The notes: generated by a model from the sequence alone, not told the origin. A stretch of 39,346 bases of DNA from DATAMF01 sp964472565 (GCA_964472565.1 CAYYNB010000041.1:1-39346), one strand, 5' to 3'; shown: positions 26,214 to 35,115, counted from the first letter of the stretch. Numbers and translations are program-made.

Positions 26214-27196
26214 CGACCATCGCCCAAGAACTGAGCCAAACGGTAGGCATCACGCGCGCCTGTCACGAGTTGGAAATACCGCGCAGCCGTTTGTATCCAC
26301 GCCCGACATCGGCACCCGTCCCGCGCCCCACACCGGCCCATGCGCTCTCAGTGGAGGAACGGGCCAAAGTCCGAGCGGTTCTCAACAGTGAGCGGTTTAT
26401 GGATTGTGCCCCGCGTCAAGTGTATGCCACCTTGCTGGATGAGGGAACGCATCTGTGCCATTGGCGCACGATGTATCGGATTTTGGACGCCTATGCCGAA
26501 GTGCGCGAACGGCGTCAGCAGCGCCAACGCCCGGTGTATCACAAGCCGGAACTGCTGGCAGTCGGTCCCAACCAGGTGTGGAGTTGGGACATTACCAAGC
26601 TGCGCGGACCTGCCAAGTGGACGCACTTTGCGTTGTATACGGTCATCGATATCTTTAGTCGCTATGTCGTGGGCTGGATGATTGCCGAGCATGAGAGTGC
26701 TGAACTGGCCAAGCAACTGATTGCCACTGCCGCCGCCAACCAACACATCCAACCCGACCAGTTGACCCTCCATGCCGACAATGGCAAACCGATGAAGGCC
26801 AAAACCCTGGCCCTGTTATTGAGTGATCTGGGCATCAACACCAGCCATTCCCGACCCTATGTTTCAGATGATAATCCCTTCAGCGAGGCGCAGTTCAAAA
26901 CGCTCAAGTATCGCCCGGATTATCCTGATCGTTTTGGCTGTATTCAGGATGCCCGTGACTGGGCGCACCCTTTTTTCGAGTGGTACAACCACCACCACTA
27001 CCATACGGGCTTGAATTTACTCACGCCATCCAGTGTTCATTATGGACAAGCCGACGGTATTCGTCGGCAGCGGCAAGCAATTTTAGCCGCGGCCTATGCT
27101 CAACATCCCCAGCGCTTTGTGCGCGGGGAACCGCTTGTCAAGGGAGCGCCCGAGGCGGTCTGGATTAATCCGCCCATCGTGTCGAATCTTCCTTAA
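26210..27196 (+). CDS. IS3-family transposase OrfB (DDE integrase)
   Basis: 328 residues. An HTH_21-like segment (about 50-100, ALSVEERAKVRAVLNSERF, CAPRQVYATLLDEG) precedes a retroviral-integrase-type core. The acidic triad is visible: Asp in WSWDITKLRG, Asp in LHADNGKP, and Glu in NPFSEAQFKTLK. The active enzyme is normally the OrfAB fusion, excising the IS as a circle. The GTG start at 26210 is served by AGGAGG about 11 bases upstream, so separate OrfB can also be made. The gene is full length and looks intact. Confidence 0.92.
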   Translation: MTTIAQELSQTVGITRACHELEIPRSRLYPRPTSAPVPRPTPAHALSVEERAKVRAVLNSERFMDCAPRQVYATLLDEGTHLCHWRTMYRILDAYAEVRERRQQRQRPVYHKPELLAVGPNQVWSWDITKLRGPAKWTHFALYTVIDIFSRYVVGWMIAEHESAELAKQLIATAAANQHIQPDQLTLHADNGKPMKAKTLALLLSDLGINTSHSRPYVSDDNPFSEAQFKTLKYRPDYPDRFGCIQDARDWAHPFFEWYNHHHYHTGLNLLTPSSVHYGQADGIRRQRQAILAAAYAQHPQRFVRGEPLVKGAPEAVWINPPIVSNLP

Positions 27197-27201
27197 TCTT
27201 T

Positions 27202-28936
27202 TCAGGCGAGTTGTTGCAGACCCTTGACACATTCCGCTCCAAGTTTTGCAGTCAGGGGATCGATCGCGCTTTTATCGCCAAGACGACGTAGTCCCTCGGC
27301 TGCAGCTGCACGTACCATTGGAAGTACATCATAGGTCAGCGTGATAATAAGTGGCCCAACAGCACGAGTATCCCCGATTCCTCCCAGCGCTTGGGCTGAT
27401 GAATACCGTACAATCTCTTCCGGTGCCTTTAGAGCAGCGATGAGTGGTTCAACAGCTGATAAACCGATTTTTGTCAGAGCGGTTATGATAGGTTCGTTGA
27501 AGAACCGATATACTGAGATTATTGGGTCGGTATCCCTGAGAGCAGCAAGGATCGGTTCAATTGCTCGGGCATCCTGGATATTGCCCAGTGCCTCTGCCGC
27601 AGCCACTGTTAGCCACTCTTGGCCGCCAACGGAAACATAACCCAATGTCGAGTGCTTCTTGGGATCAAGCATTAAGCAAAGTGTGTCAACTGCTCGTGGA
27701 TCTCCGATTCGGCCGAGTATCGCGGCTACTGTCACGCGCACATCCCGGCTGTACATGGTCCGGAAAGCATGATCATGAGTGGCTGTACTAGTATGCATCC
27801 CATTTGGTGTCGAAAATATTGCTTTGTGTGCTTCATGGGGATCAAAAGGGTCCCGAACATCTTTAAGAAATTTACATAGCGGCAAAACTGCCCGTTCATC
27901 ACCCAAACTTCCCAATGTAAATGCAACATACTCCCGTACCTCGCGCTGGCGGTCCTCCAATGCAGCCATGAGGGGCTCATCCGCCCGCGCGTCACCAATC
28001 TTTATGAGAGATCCCGCGGCTGCAATCCGTAGACTAGCGTTGGCGCTCGTGAGTGCCTCTATCAAAAGCTCGACCGCCCGCGCGTCACCAATCTTCCCAA
28101 GAGACGCCGCAGCTGCCGTCCGCAAGAGATCATTATCGCTCGCAAGTGCAGCCATGAGCGGCTCAACCGCCCGCGCGTCACCAATCTCCCCAAGAGACGC
28201 CGCAGCTGCCGTCCGTAAGAGATCATTATCGCTCGCGAGTGCAGCCATCAGCGGCTCAACCGCCCGCGCGTCACCAATCTCCCCAAGAGACGTCGCGGCT
28301 ACCGTCCGTAAGAGATCATTATCGCTCGCGAGTGCAGCCATCAGCGGCTCAACCGCNNNNNNNNNNNNNNNNNNNNNNNNNNNNNNNNNNNNNNNNNNNN
28401 NNNNNNNNNNNNNNNNNNNNNNNNNNNNNNNNNNNNNNNNNNNNNNNNNNNNNNNNCCGCGTATCTTTAGTTACCCTAAGGGTCTCTGCTGCTTCAGATG
28501 AGCCATCTTTGATGAGTAAATCAACTGCTTGAGCGTTGCCAATTTTCCCTAAGATGCCTATTAAGCTCGATTTCACGCCCGGGGAGTTGTCCTTTCTGAG
28601 TAGAGCAGCGCCAAGTGATTCGACCGCAGCATCACCAATTTGAGCTAGCGCTTTTTCCGCCTCATATTTATGGCGAAATAATGGTTCATAAAGAGCTAAG
28701 ATGAGTGTTTCAATTGCTCGAGGGCTGCCAATTCGACCTAAGATACTTATTAAGTGCTCCCTCACTCGATCGGGCTTGTCTTGTCTAAATAGAGCAAAAC
28801 GAATCGGCTCGACCGCGGCATCACCAATTTGAACTAACTCTCTTTCTGCATCCCTTCTGGTGGAATCTCTCGATCCGAGCAGGTCGATCAACAGCTTGAT
28901 GTGTTGCCTAGCTTGCAACTTGGCAAAGAATGGCAT
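27202..28936 (-). CDS. HEAT-repeat protein, broken by assembly gap
   Basis: Two minus-strand pieces, 28936-28457 and 28356-27202, are separated by 100 N. Their frames differ by one, as expected for a gap of unknown length, so they are probably one gene. The start is ATG 28936 (AAAGGAG about 11 bases upstream). Both pieces consist of HEAT/PBS-lyase-like helical repeats with cores such as IGDARAVEPLMAAL, LGEIGDARA and IGDPRAVDTL. Such proteins are scaffolds; a phycobilin lyase role is not implied. The stop TGA (27204-27202) is the last three bases of the IS3 right end, so the native C-terminus may be lost. Confidence 0.75.
28063..28356 (-). repeat. Tandem 93-bp (31-residue) HEAT units
   Basis: Three nearly identical 93-base units (28341-28249, 28248-28156, 28155-28063) encode MAALASDNDLLRT then AAAASLGEIGDARAVEPL with one to four changes. 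A fourth, diverged unit follows. The tract runs into the N gap at 28357. Confidence 0.9.
28357..28456. other. Assembly gap (100 N)
   Basis: Exactly 100 N, the convention for unknown gap size. It lies at the edge of near-identical tandem repeats, which probably defeated the assembler. Confidence 0.98.
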
Positions 28937-29270
28937 CGGTAGAAATACTCCTTTCAAAGGATTGAATCAAGACTATCCTGCAACATAATGAATTTGTAGC
29001 ACTACATATGGATCATCGTGGCAGCTGACCATGGGGCAACGTGATTAAGAAAATCTTGTTTACAAATCGGATAGTCTCTCTTAATGGACTTAGAATAAGA
29101 TGTCCAGACGCCCTTCCAAATCTAAAAACCGCACACCACATTTTACTATGCAGTCTACTACCTTTTCGCGCCGGAAACAACGTCACCCACAGTCCCAAGT
29201 TTTCCCTGCCAGCTTTCTTGGCATATCTCGTTTTGATGTATTCTGTAAATTCGACTCCATTGAATGCTAC
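28937..29270. other. Intergenic region, no supported gene
   Basis: AT-rich space between the HEAT gene (minus) and the lipoprotein operon (plus). Overlapping frames on both strands (for example 29327-29013 minus, TTG start) have no ribosome site or recognisable domain. Nothing else is seen until the operator at 29271. Confidence 0.5.
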
Positions 29271-29302
29271 GGAATTTTGCCTAGTAGAACTGGTAAATCT
29301 CC
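29271..29302 (+). promoter_or_regulatory. 32-bp operator, left copy
   Basis: Half-sites GGAATTTTGCC (29271-29281) and GGTAAATCTCC (29292-29302) are separated by 10 bases, the same plan as 35084-35115. The second half plus CA (13 bases) is identical to the right copy. A possible -10, TTATCT (29328-29333), lies 25 bases beyond. The ATG of the lipoprotein is at 29391. Confidence 0.55.
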
Positions 29303-29390
29303 CATCCCAAACTGGTAAAAATACCAATTATCTGACACCCCACTTCGGTACGATGAAAGAGGTCAAATTCATCTAGCCTCGGAGTTGGGT

Positions 29391-30506
29391 ATGGCACGTT
29401 TTGGAATACTCTGTCTTTTGGTATTGGTACTGGCTGCTTGCGGCGGAGATCATGACCATGATCCGGTCCAGATTACTGCCTCCGCCACGTCCAGCGCTAC
29501 CGCTACCATCCAAATCACACTTACGTCAACCGCTACGCCGACGCTGACGCCTACAGCATCGCCTACACCGACTGCTTCACCCACGCCAACTATCACGCCT
29601 ACATTGGCAACACGGGTGTTGGAGGTGACCGCGGTCATGCCTGGCGTAATTGGCTTTACATCGGAAAACTCCACCCTGGACGCCCTGCCGCTGGATGAAT
29701 GGACCCGGCTGGAGTCAGATCATCCCAACCTGGAATATGTCGCCGGGCAGTGGACTGCGATGTGGTCCTGGTCGGCGGGGCAGAACGAATACCGTTACAG
29801 CATAGACCCCGACGCTACCGCGCGCTTGCAGTTTGAAGGCGAAGGGGTGCGAGTATGTTATGTGACCTTCTGGAACGGCGGTCAGTGGGAAGTCGTCATC
29901 GACGGGCAGGTCGTTGGAATGGTCGATTCCTACTCCGCCGAAGCGCACTTCACCTGCACCGATACCTTTTCAGTCGGGTCTAGCGCGCACACGCTGCTAG
30001 TCCGCAACACACCTCAACACAATCCAGCCAGTTCAGATACCATGCTCGCCCTGGATGCCGTGCTGATTTACCAGAGAAATCCATCGGCTGCTGTCGTATC
30101 TGACTCCGTGCTGACACCATCCCCAGAGCCACAACCCGCCCGGCGGATCGAGCTTATTCAGGGTCCCCCCGCTATCCAGCCCACCGCCACCGATGCGCCA
30201 CCAGAGGTTATGACGGTGGCAGTGATCATTGCCTACGATGAAAACGTCAACCGGGCGGTGGACCCAGCAGAAGGAGTGCGGGGGATTCCCGTTCGCATTG
30301 TAGATATTGCCACCAACCGCGTGCTGGCACAGGCATTCACCGATGAATCGGGCTACGCACGCATCCAGATTCAAACTAATGCCCGGATTAGCCTGGTCGT
30401 ACCCTACTTCGGCCAATCCTGGGATATCTCAAACCGATATCGCAGCAACGAGTCAGCCTTCACACTCCTGCTGCCTGCCGGGAACCAGCCCGGTCTTATT
30501 CCCTAG
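29391..30506 (+). CDS. Lipoprotein with Thr/Pro tether
   Basis: 371 residues from the ATG at 29391 (GGAG six bases upstream). The signal peptide ends in the lipobox LAAC (Cys near 17), so it is lipid-anchored. A low-complexity Ser/Thr/Pro tether (about 28-75, TPTLTPTASPTPTASPTPTI) follows, then a beta-rich domain (about 90-225, WTRLESDHPNLEYV, YSIDPDATARLQFEGEGVRVCY, WEVVIDGQVVGMVD) resembling a carbohydrate-binding sandwich. A second beta domain (about 270-365, VRGIPVRIVDIATNRVLAQAFTDESGYARI) resembles a CNA-B/carboxypeptidase-regulatory fold. It heads a three-gene operon ending in a membrane protein. Confidence 0.8.
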   Translation: MARFGILCLLVLVLAACGGDHDHDPVQITASATSSATATIQITLTSTATPTLTPTASPTPTASPTPTITPTLATRVLEVTAVMPGVIGFTSENSTLDALPLDEWTRLESDHPNLEYVAGQWTAMWSWSAGQNEYRYSIDPDATARLQFEGEGVRVCYVTFWNGGQWEVVIDGQVVGMVDSYSAEAHFTCTDTFSVGSSAHTLLVRNTPQHNPASSDTMLALDAVLIYQRNPSAAVVSDSVLTPSPEPQPARRIELIQGPPAIQPTATDAPPEVMTVAVIIAYDENVNRAVDPAEGVRGIPVRIVDIATNRVLAQAFTDESGYARIQIQTNARISLVVPYFGQSWDISNRYRSNESAFTLLLPAGNQPGLIP

Positions 30507-30515
30507 AGGAACAGC

Positions 30516-31616
30516 ATGAACGATAACCGAAAGCGTCTCTGGATCGTTTCAGGGTTGATGCTGCTCCTGGCGGCGTTGGCCTGCACCGGAGCGGCACAGA
30601 ATCTACGGATCGATGGGCTGCCGCAGTATACCTGTCCGTCGAGTACGCCCCGCGCGACGTTGACGCAGCCGCCGACCAGCCTGCCATTGTGGCCGTCGTA
30701 CTTCGCCTCCAATGTCAGTTGGTACCAGGTCGCGCCCAATTTCAACACCATCTACGTCCAGTGGACGGGCCAAAGCGCCGGGGCAGTCTATGTCTCGTAT
30801 TCGGGGAGCATGAGTACTTATCCTTATTATTGGATGGGCAGCGGTGGCTATTTTGCCGTGGATGTCATCCCGGATGTGACCCGCACGGGCGTGTTTCCCA
30901 TCACCATCCCCACCAATGTGACGTCGGCCACGATCAGCATTTATGCCAGCGGCGTTGTGACCTCGCCGCAAAGCTACAGCATCATCCGGGTGTCTTATCC
31001 CATCTATCCAACCGTGCTGATTCCGCCTCCAGGTGGCGCACCGGGCAGTATGACCGCGACACCGCGTCCCACCTACACCCCCTGGCCGACACCGACGCCG
31101 TATGTTCGCACGAACGATTACTTTGTCGGTGATGCCATCTATACCTCGACCCAGCCTTCAGGCTTGCGGTTGCGTTTTCGCGTCACAGACATCTACGATG
31201 TGCCTGCGGCGGAACCGGATGAAGATGGGCAGCCACGCTCCATCTATGTCTGGACGATTGAGATCAAAAATGTGGGCAGTCTGGAATACGACGTTTTCCC
31301 AGCAGCGCAGATGTATGTCAGCACCATCACCCTCCCCAGTGGTATCGAAACGGAAGGAGTCTGGGGAGCCAGCCAAGCAGCGGCGGCGGAGGCAGGCCTT
31401 CCTTCGGACATTGTGATTACGGATATCCAACCGGGTGAAACCAAGACCTTCACGCTGGCGGCGTATGGGCCACTAGGTACAGCGCACCGCATCGCCTATG
31501 CTTTAGATCCCACGGGGCGCGATCCGGGCAATCCCACGCAGGTGCCGGGGCGGAATATTGTCTCGTGGATTAACGAAGTCAACACGATTTGCTCCGGGGA
31601 CATTGGAGAGGGATAG
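30516..31616 (+). CDS. Lipoprotein with beta domains and Pro/Thr linkers
   Basis: 366 residues. The ATG at 30516 follows GAGGAACAGC. The signal peptide LWIVSGLMLLLAALAC has a lipobox (LALAC, Cys 23). About 60-165 is a beta domain (YQVAPNFNTIYVQWTGQSAGAVYVSY). A linker (TATPRPTYTPWPTPTPYV) leads to a second beta domain (about 205-345: LRLRFRVTDIYDVP, YVWTIEIKNVGSLEYDVFPAAQMYV, ITDIQPGETKTFTLAAYGPLG), which resembles a DUF4352-like immunoglobulin-type fold. It starts nine bases after the previous gene and ends six bases before the next, so it is in one operon. Function unknown; surface attachment for an element is possible. Confidence 0.8.
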   Translation: MNDNRKRLWIVSGLMLLLAALACTGAAQNLRIDGLPQYTCPSSTPRATLTQPPTSLPLWPSYFASNVSWYQVAPNFNTIYVQWTGQSAGAVYVSYSGSMSTYPYYWMGSGGYFAVDVIPDVTRTGVFPITIPTNVTSATISIYASGVVTSPQSYSIIRVSYPIYPTVLIPPPGGAPGSMTATPRPTYTPWPTPTPYVRTNDYFVGDAIYTSTQPSGLRLRFRVTDIYDVPAAEPDEDGQPRSIYVWTIEIKNVGSLEYDVFPAAQMYVSTITLPSGIETEGVWGASQAAAAEAGLPSDIVITDIQPGETKTFTLAAYGPLGTAHRIAYALDPTGRDPGNPTQVPGRNIVSWINEVNTICSGDIGEG

Positions 31617-31622
31617 AGAGCG

Positions 31623-32603
31623 ATGGGTATGGATGTTGTAGACGATCTTCTCGATGGACTGCAAACCCAGATCGACAAACTCTGGTATGACATTCTGCGG
31701 ATGCTTGCCGTCAGCGGCTGGACGCTGCAAAAAGGGCTGTTCATGATGGGCCACGCCATCGAACTGATCAACCTGTGGCTGGTCAATAACGCCTTCGCGC
31801 CGTTGATCCAGCAGACGAATGAGCAGATGCGCGTAACAGCCAGTCTGTCCTTTGTGATTGCGCTCATCGTCCTGGGAATCACGTATCTGCTGGCCGCTTT
31901 TGTCCGGCTGAACGTCGTCAACCCGCGCAGCGCGATTGGCTGGTACTTAGCCGGAGTCGTGTTCTTTCAGCTTGGGCCGCAGCTTTATCAAAGCATGTTT
32001 GAGTTCCGTCGCGACCTCAGTTCCGGCTTTTATCACGTCGCGGTCGATAACATGCAAAACGCGGGCAGCCCGTTCAGTTCCCTCTCGGCGGTATCGAGCA
32101 ATGATTTACCTCCGCTCGAAGCCTGTGATGCGCTGGGGCCGTATCTGCCGAATGCTGTACCGACATATTTCGGTGAAAATGTCGATGGATTGGATATTGC
32201 GCTGTCTTACCTGCTGGCGGATGGTCAGGATGTGATGGGCTATCCACCTCCGGTCATGACAGTCTGTACCCAGCCACGGGGAGCCATGTACGAGACTGAC
32301 CTCCCGACAGCCTGGCAGTTCTACGAGGATGGCTACTTCTATGTCGCGAACGCTTCCTGGGGCTTTGATGATATGAGCGACGACGAACGGCAAGCGTCAA
32401 TTGATAAAGCCGGAGCCGCGCAATTTCGTATCTTCTCGGCCTGGCCGCTGGTCATCTTTGGCGTCATTGAGCAGATGATTTTTCTGCTACTGACCATCGC
32501 CCAAGGCTTGACCTTTGTGAGTTTGTCGATGCCTGACTCGCAGTTGGTTGAGCGAGGAGACCATTTCTGGCCTCCTCCGTGTCTGCCCAACAGGTGTGGA
32601 TAG
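31623..32603 (+). CDS. Polytopic membrane protein, 3' truncated, possibly conjugation-related
   Basis: 326 residues as read. Membrane helices lie near 70-95 (SLSFVIALIVLGITYLLAAFV), 103-125 (AIGWYLAGVVFFQLGPQLY) and 265-295 (AWPLVIFGVIEQMIFLLLTIAQGLTFVSL). The loop 130-260 has several Cys and is rich in Pro and Tyr. The layout resembles VirB6/TrbL-like transfer channel proteins, but this is not certain. After GLTFVSL, the frame turns into SMPDSQLVERGD and an end (HFWPPPCLPNRCG) with no membrane character, lying antisense to the second recombinase. The gene therefore seems cut near 32525, probably by integration or deletion. Confidence 0.65.
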   Translation: MGMDVVDDLLDGLQTQIDKLWYDILRMLAVSGWTLQKGLFMMGHAIELINLWLVNNAFAPLIQQTNEQMRVTASLSFVIALIVLGITYLLAAFVRLNVVNPRSAIGWYLAGVVFFQLGPQLYQSMFEFRRDLSSGFYHVAVDNMQNAGSPFSSLSAVSSNDLPPLEACDALGPYLPNAVPTYFGENVDGLDIALSYLLADGQDVMGYPPPVMTVCTQPRGAMYETDLPTAWQFYEDGYFYVANASWGFDDMSDDERQASIDKAGAAQFRIFSAWPLVIFGVIEQMIFLLLTIAQGLTFVSLSMPDSQLVERGDHFWPPPCLPNRCG

Positions 32604-34515
32604 GATAGGTGACGTTTCCGGTGTAGGTTTTCGGCCAGTGGTTATCAGGGGTGAAATGATAACTGTACCGCATCTGGAGCAGCCGCCAGGTCTGTTCGGG
32701 AAAGGTCCGCAGAATCTCGATCTGATCCACATTACCCTCGACCATCTGGCGCAGTGTCTCCAGGTCTTGCGGTTCCCAGAAATAGGAGCGTTCGGGTTTG
32801 GTGAGGATCTCCGAGGTCGATCCATCCCGCCAGTACACAGTCAGCCGTTTGTAGTTCCGGTTCACTTTGTCGATGTTGATGTAGAGCGCGAACGCTTCGA
32901 ACAGGCTCCGCCGTTCCTGGCGCGGCACATCGTTCCACCGGGTGATGAGTTTTTCCAGCGCCGGGCGTGCCTGCAACAGTGCGGTTTGGTGCTGCTGGCC
33001 GGAGGAGATCTGTTCCAGTTCCCCAGTGAGCATCTTGATTTCATGCTCCAAGGCTTCATACCGGGCTTCCGCACGGCGGATCATCGTTGGATTGTTGAGT
33101 GTCGTCAGGCTGGAAATCAGGTTTTCCTGCGCTCGTTTGGCTTCCCGGATACTGGCCTCGATCCGGCGGCTTTCCGACCGTTCGCCCTGCTGCATACTGC
33201 CCAGCGCCTGCTGCCAGGCGGCCTCATCAATGGTCGTTGCGCGCAACCGTTCCAGCAGCATCCGGTCAACCTCCGCATCGACCAAATGGGTGCGGATACA
33301 CCAATGGTAGGCATGATCATGCCCGTGTAGATGATAATTGTACACGTTTTTAGTATCACCCCAACCGGATGACAGCCGCCGGTGTGGTTGGTCGGGCAGA
33401 TCATCGGAAAAAATCAGGCCGCTATAGGTCGGCGGTGGTACGGGGCGTTCGGCTTTGTCATGCCGAATCCAGGGACGATAGGGAGTATAGTTCGGATTCG
33501 GGTCGCCCAGAAAGTCAGTCTGCGACAGTTTGTTGAACGCATACATGAACAGGTCCAGCGGGATGATCGGCTCGTGATGGTTCCAGCAGGTAATCGCATC
33601 ACTGTAAACCCAGTGGCCGATATACGCCACATTGGTCAGCAGGGAAGACAACCCACTCTCAGAAGGGACCAGCCGCCCGGTGTAGTCCGAACGATGGTCT
33701 ATCTTCAGACGAACACGAAAACCGGGCGGCAGCATCGCCGGGTCAAACTCCGGGTAGAAGGGGCCGTTCAGTTCGAGCTGACGCTGCGTTTCTTTGAGAT
33801 TACCCCCTATCTCGCGGAATTTCTCGAAGTACGCCAGCACGACGTCGGCGTAAACATCAAACCGGACATAGTTCCGCCAGTTGGGATTGGGGCGGCCATC
33901 CGGCAGCTTTTCCCGTATATCGACCATGTAACCGGCAGCCGTCGGGCGGCCCGCCCACAACCCTTGTTCTTCCCGCAGTGACCGGCAGCGCACCAGCCGT
34001 CCTTTGATGTGGTATTCGAGGTGATCCGCTGCGGCCTGTGCTCGCTCGCGGAACATGGCGATATGGTAACGCCCCTGCTGCGGGTGAGCGAAGTCATAGA
34101 GCATGGTCGGCGTGAGCACCTTCACATCGTTTCGTTTGCAGGCGTCGATGAAGATATTGGTCTGGATCTGCGTCACATCGCGGAAGAAACGGTCTACTTC
34201 CTGAGATGCGACCGTGCCGATCTCACCCCCTTCGATCAGGTCGAAGAGATGCGACATGCCAGGGCGTTCGCGGATTTTCAACTGCCCGCTGAACCCGGCA
34301 TCCATATCGATCATGAGCACCTGCTCTCGCATCCAACCGGTGCGTTCCAGGTATTCGACCATATCCACCGTTTGCAGCGTCGTCGAGACATTGCCGACCT
34401 GTGCCTCGGAGGATTGGCGATAGTACACCGCCACCGGGCGATCTACCGGCGGCGGATCGATCTGGTAGGAGTTCTTCGGCGGCGGCTCAGGGCGTTTGTA
34501 TTTCCTCAAGGTCAT
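32464..34515 (-). CDS. Large serine recombinase (second, unrelated)
   Basis: 683 residues, AAGGA nine bases before the ATG. The resolvase domain is about 27-170, with catalytic Ser35 in AVYYRQSSEAQVG, and VDRFFRDVTQIQ. The recombinase domain is about 195-330 (GLWAGRPTAAGYMVDI, GLSSLLTNVAYIGHWVYSDA). The zinc-ribbon region has lost its Cys residues. A long coiled coil follows (about 430-530, RIEASIREAKRAQENLISSLTTL, LEHEIKMLTGELEQI), then a short C-terminal domain with EILRTFPEQTWRLLQMRYSYHF. The last 30 or so codons lie antisense to the truncated membrane gene, which therefore looks like its integration target. Intact, unlike the recombinase at 18984-20720, and not closely related to it. Confidence 0.9.
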   Translation of the reverse strand: MTLRKYKRPEPPPKNSYQIDPPPVDRPVAVYYRQSSEAQVGNVSTTLQTVDMVEYLERTGWMREQVLMIDMDAGFSGQLKIRERPGMSHLFDLIEGGEIGTVASQEVDRFFRDVTQIQTNIFIDACKRNDVKVLTPTMLYDFAHPQQGRYHIAMFRERAQAAADHLEYHIKGRLVRCRSLREEQGLWAGRPTAAGYMVDIREKLPDGRPNPNWRNYVRFDVYADVVLAYFEKFREIGGNLKETQRQLELNGPFYPEFDPAMLPPGFRVRLKIDHRSDYTGRLVPSESGLSSLLTNVAYIGHWVYSDAITCWNHHEPIIPLDLFMYAFNKLSQTDFLGDPNPNYTPYRPWIRHDKAERPVPPPTYSGLIFSDDLPDQPHRRLSSGWGDTKNVYNYHLHGHDHAYHWCIRTHLVDAEVDRMLLERLRATTIDEAAWQQALGSMQQGERSESRRIEASIREAKRAQENLISSLTTLNNPTMIRRAEARYEALEHEIKMLTGELEQISSGQQHQTALLQARPALEKLITRWNDVPRQERRSLFEAFALYINIDKVNRNYKRLTVYWRDGSTSEILTKPERSYFWEPQDLETLRQMVEGNVDQIEILRTFPEQTWRLLQMRYSYHFTPDNHWPKTYTGNVTYPIHTCWADTEEARNGLLAQPTASQASTNSQRSSLGRWSVAEKSSAQ

Positions 34516-34605
34516 GGTGTTGTTCCTTTTTTCTCTATTTACAACAGAAACGCCCTGCTCGGCGAATGGCTACGCAAAAGCAAGGCGCGCATGGTAGAAT
34601 GCACC

Positions 34606-34827
34606 TCAGCCCTGCCGAGTGCGTGTTTCACTCGCCGGGTCAGGCAGGTCGTTGTGTCCCCACACAGCGTCCTGCCGTTCACAATCTGAAGTGTACTCTT
34701 CGGACTCCAATTGTGCAAGCACGCGAAGAACGGTGCGGTAGGCGGTCAGCAGGTCAATGCCTTCGGTCTGTTTCATCGGTTCCTCCGGTTGTTCGATGGG
34801 GTCTTGATCAGGCGGCATCGGCACCAT
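34606..34827 (-). CDS. 73-residue protein of the second recombinase operon
   Basis: MVPMPPDQDPIEQPEEPMKQ, then a helix (EGIDLLTAYRTVLRVLAQLESEEYT). The ATG at 34827 is preceded by GGAG and overlaps the end of the ribbon-helix-helix gene by 20 bases. It ends 90 bases before the recombinase ATG. No family recognised. Position and helix recall the 49-residue gene before the other recombinase. Confidence 0.55.
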   Translation of the reverse strand: MVPMPPDQDPIEQPEEPMKQTEGIDLLTAYRTVLRVLAQLESEEYTSDCERQDAVWGHNDLPDPASETRTRQG

Positions 34828-35020
34828 CCTTGGCTCCTTGGGCGTTGTACTGGGCTGCGGCTTGCAGCAGGTAGTGGCGTGCCACCTGCGAGGCGGGCAT
34901 ATCTAACTGCCGGGCAAACTCGAAGATGGCCGCCTGTTCTTCCGGTGTCACACGGAAAGCAAAAATCTCGGTTCGTATCGGTTGTTTGGTTGGAATGGTC
35001 AGCGTTTGCTGGGCGTGCAT
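34808..35020 (-). CDS. Ribbon-helix-helix (CopG/MobC-like) DNA-binding protein
   Basis: 70 residues. The strand RTEIFAFRVTPEE and helices EQAAIFEFARQLDMP and ASQVARHYLLQAAAQ match the ribbon-helix-helix fold of CopG/Arc repressors and MobC accessory mobilisation proteins. The ATG at 35020 follows GAGGAG. It is the first gene of the second recombinase operon. A palindromic operator lies 64-95 bases upstream of its start, so it may regulate its own operon; this is inference. Confidence 0.65.
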   Translation of the reverse strand: MHAQQTLTIPTKQPIRTEIFAFRVTPEEQAAIFEFARQLDMPASQVARHYLLQAAAQYNAQGAKDGADAA

Positions 35021-35053
35021 CGTGTTTTTCTCCTCGTTGAACGATATGCTCCC

Positions 35054-35115
35054 ATCATATCAAAGTGGGCAGGCCCCCAATACGGAGATTTACCAATTTG
35101 GACAGGTAAATCTCC
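35054..35115 (-). promoter_or_regulatory. 32-bp operator, right copy, and -10 of recombinase operon
   Basis: A perfect inverted repeat: GGAGATTTACC (35084-35094), 10 bases, GGTAAATCTCC (35105-35115). On the minus strand, TATGAT (35059-35054) is a likely -10, 24 bases beyond the operator. The -35 region is poor, which suggests that a bound activator is needed. Confidence 0.6.

Larger units (their letters stand above)
25790..27204 (+). mobile_element. IS3-family insertion sequence
   Basis: About 1.41 kb with orfA and orfB. Imperfect 21-base inverted repeats bound it: 25790-25810 (starts TCCAAAGTTTAG) and the complement of 27204-27184 (starts TGAAAAGATTAA), matching at 14 positions. No target-site duplication is evident (CTGC on the left, GGCG on the right). 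The right end supplies the TGA stop of the HEAT-repeat gene. Confidence 0.75.

Noticed and set aside
28063..28356. Regular repeats as a possible CRISPR array
   Set aside because: The 93-base units are contiguous, coding, and lack unique spacers; they are HEAT repeats.
27202..28936. HEAT protein as a phycobilisome lyase
   Set aside because: PBS-lyase-like HEAT repeats are generic scaffolds, and no phycobiliprotein genes are present.
29013..29327. Minus-strand frame of 104 codons before the lipoprotein operon
   Set aside because: TTG start without a ribosome site, no recognisable fold, and it overlaps the operator at 29271-29302.
32542..33330. Long plus-strand frames opposite the second recombinase
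   Set aside because: They are antisense shadows of a clearly coding gene with no ribosome sites.
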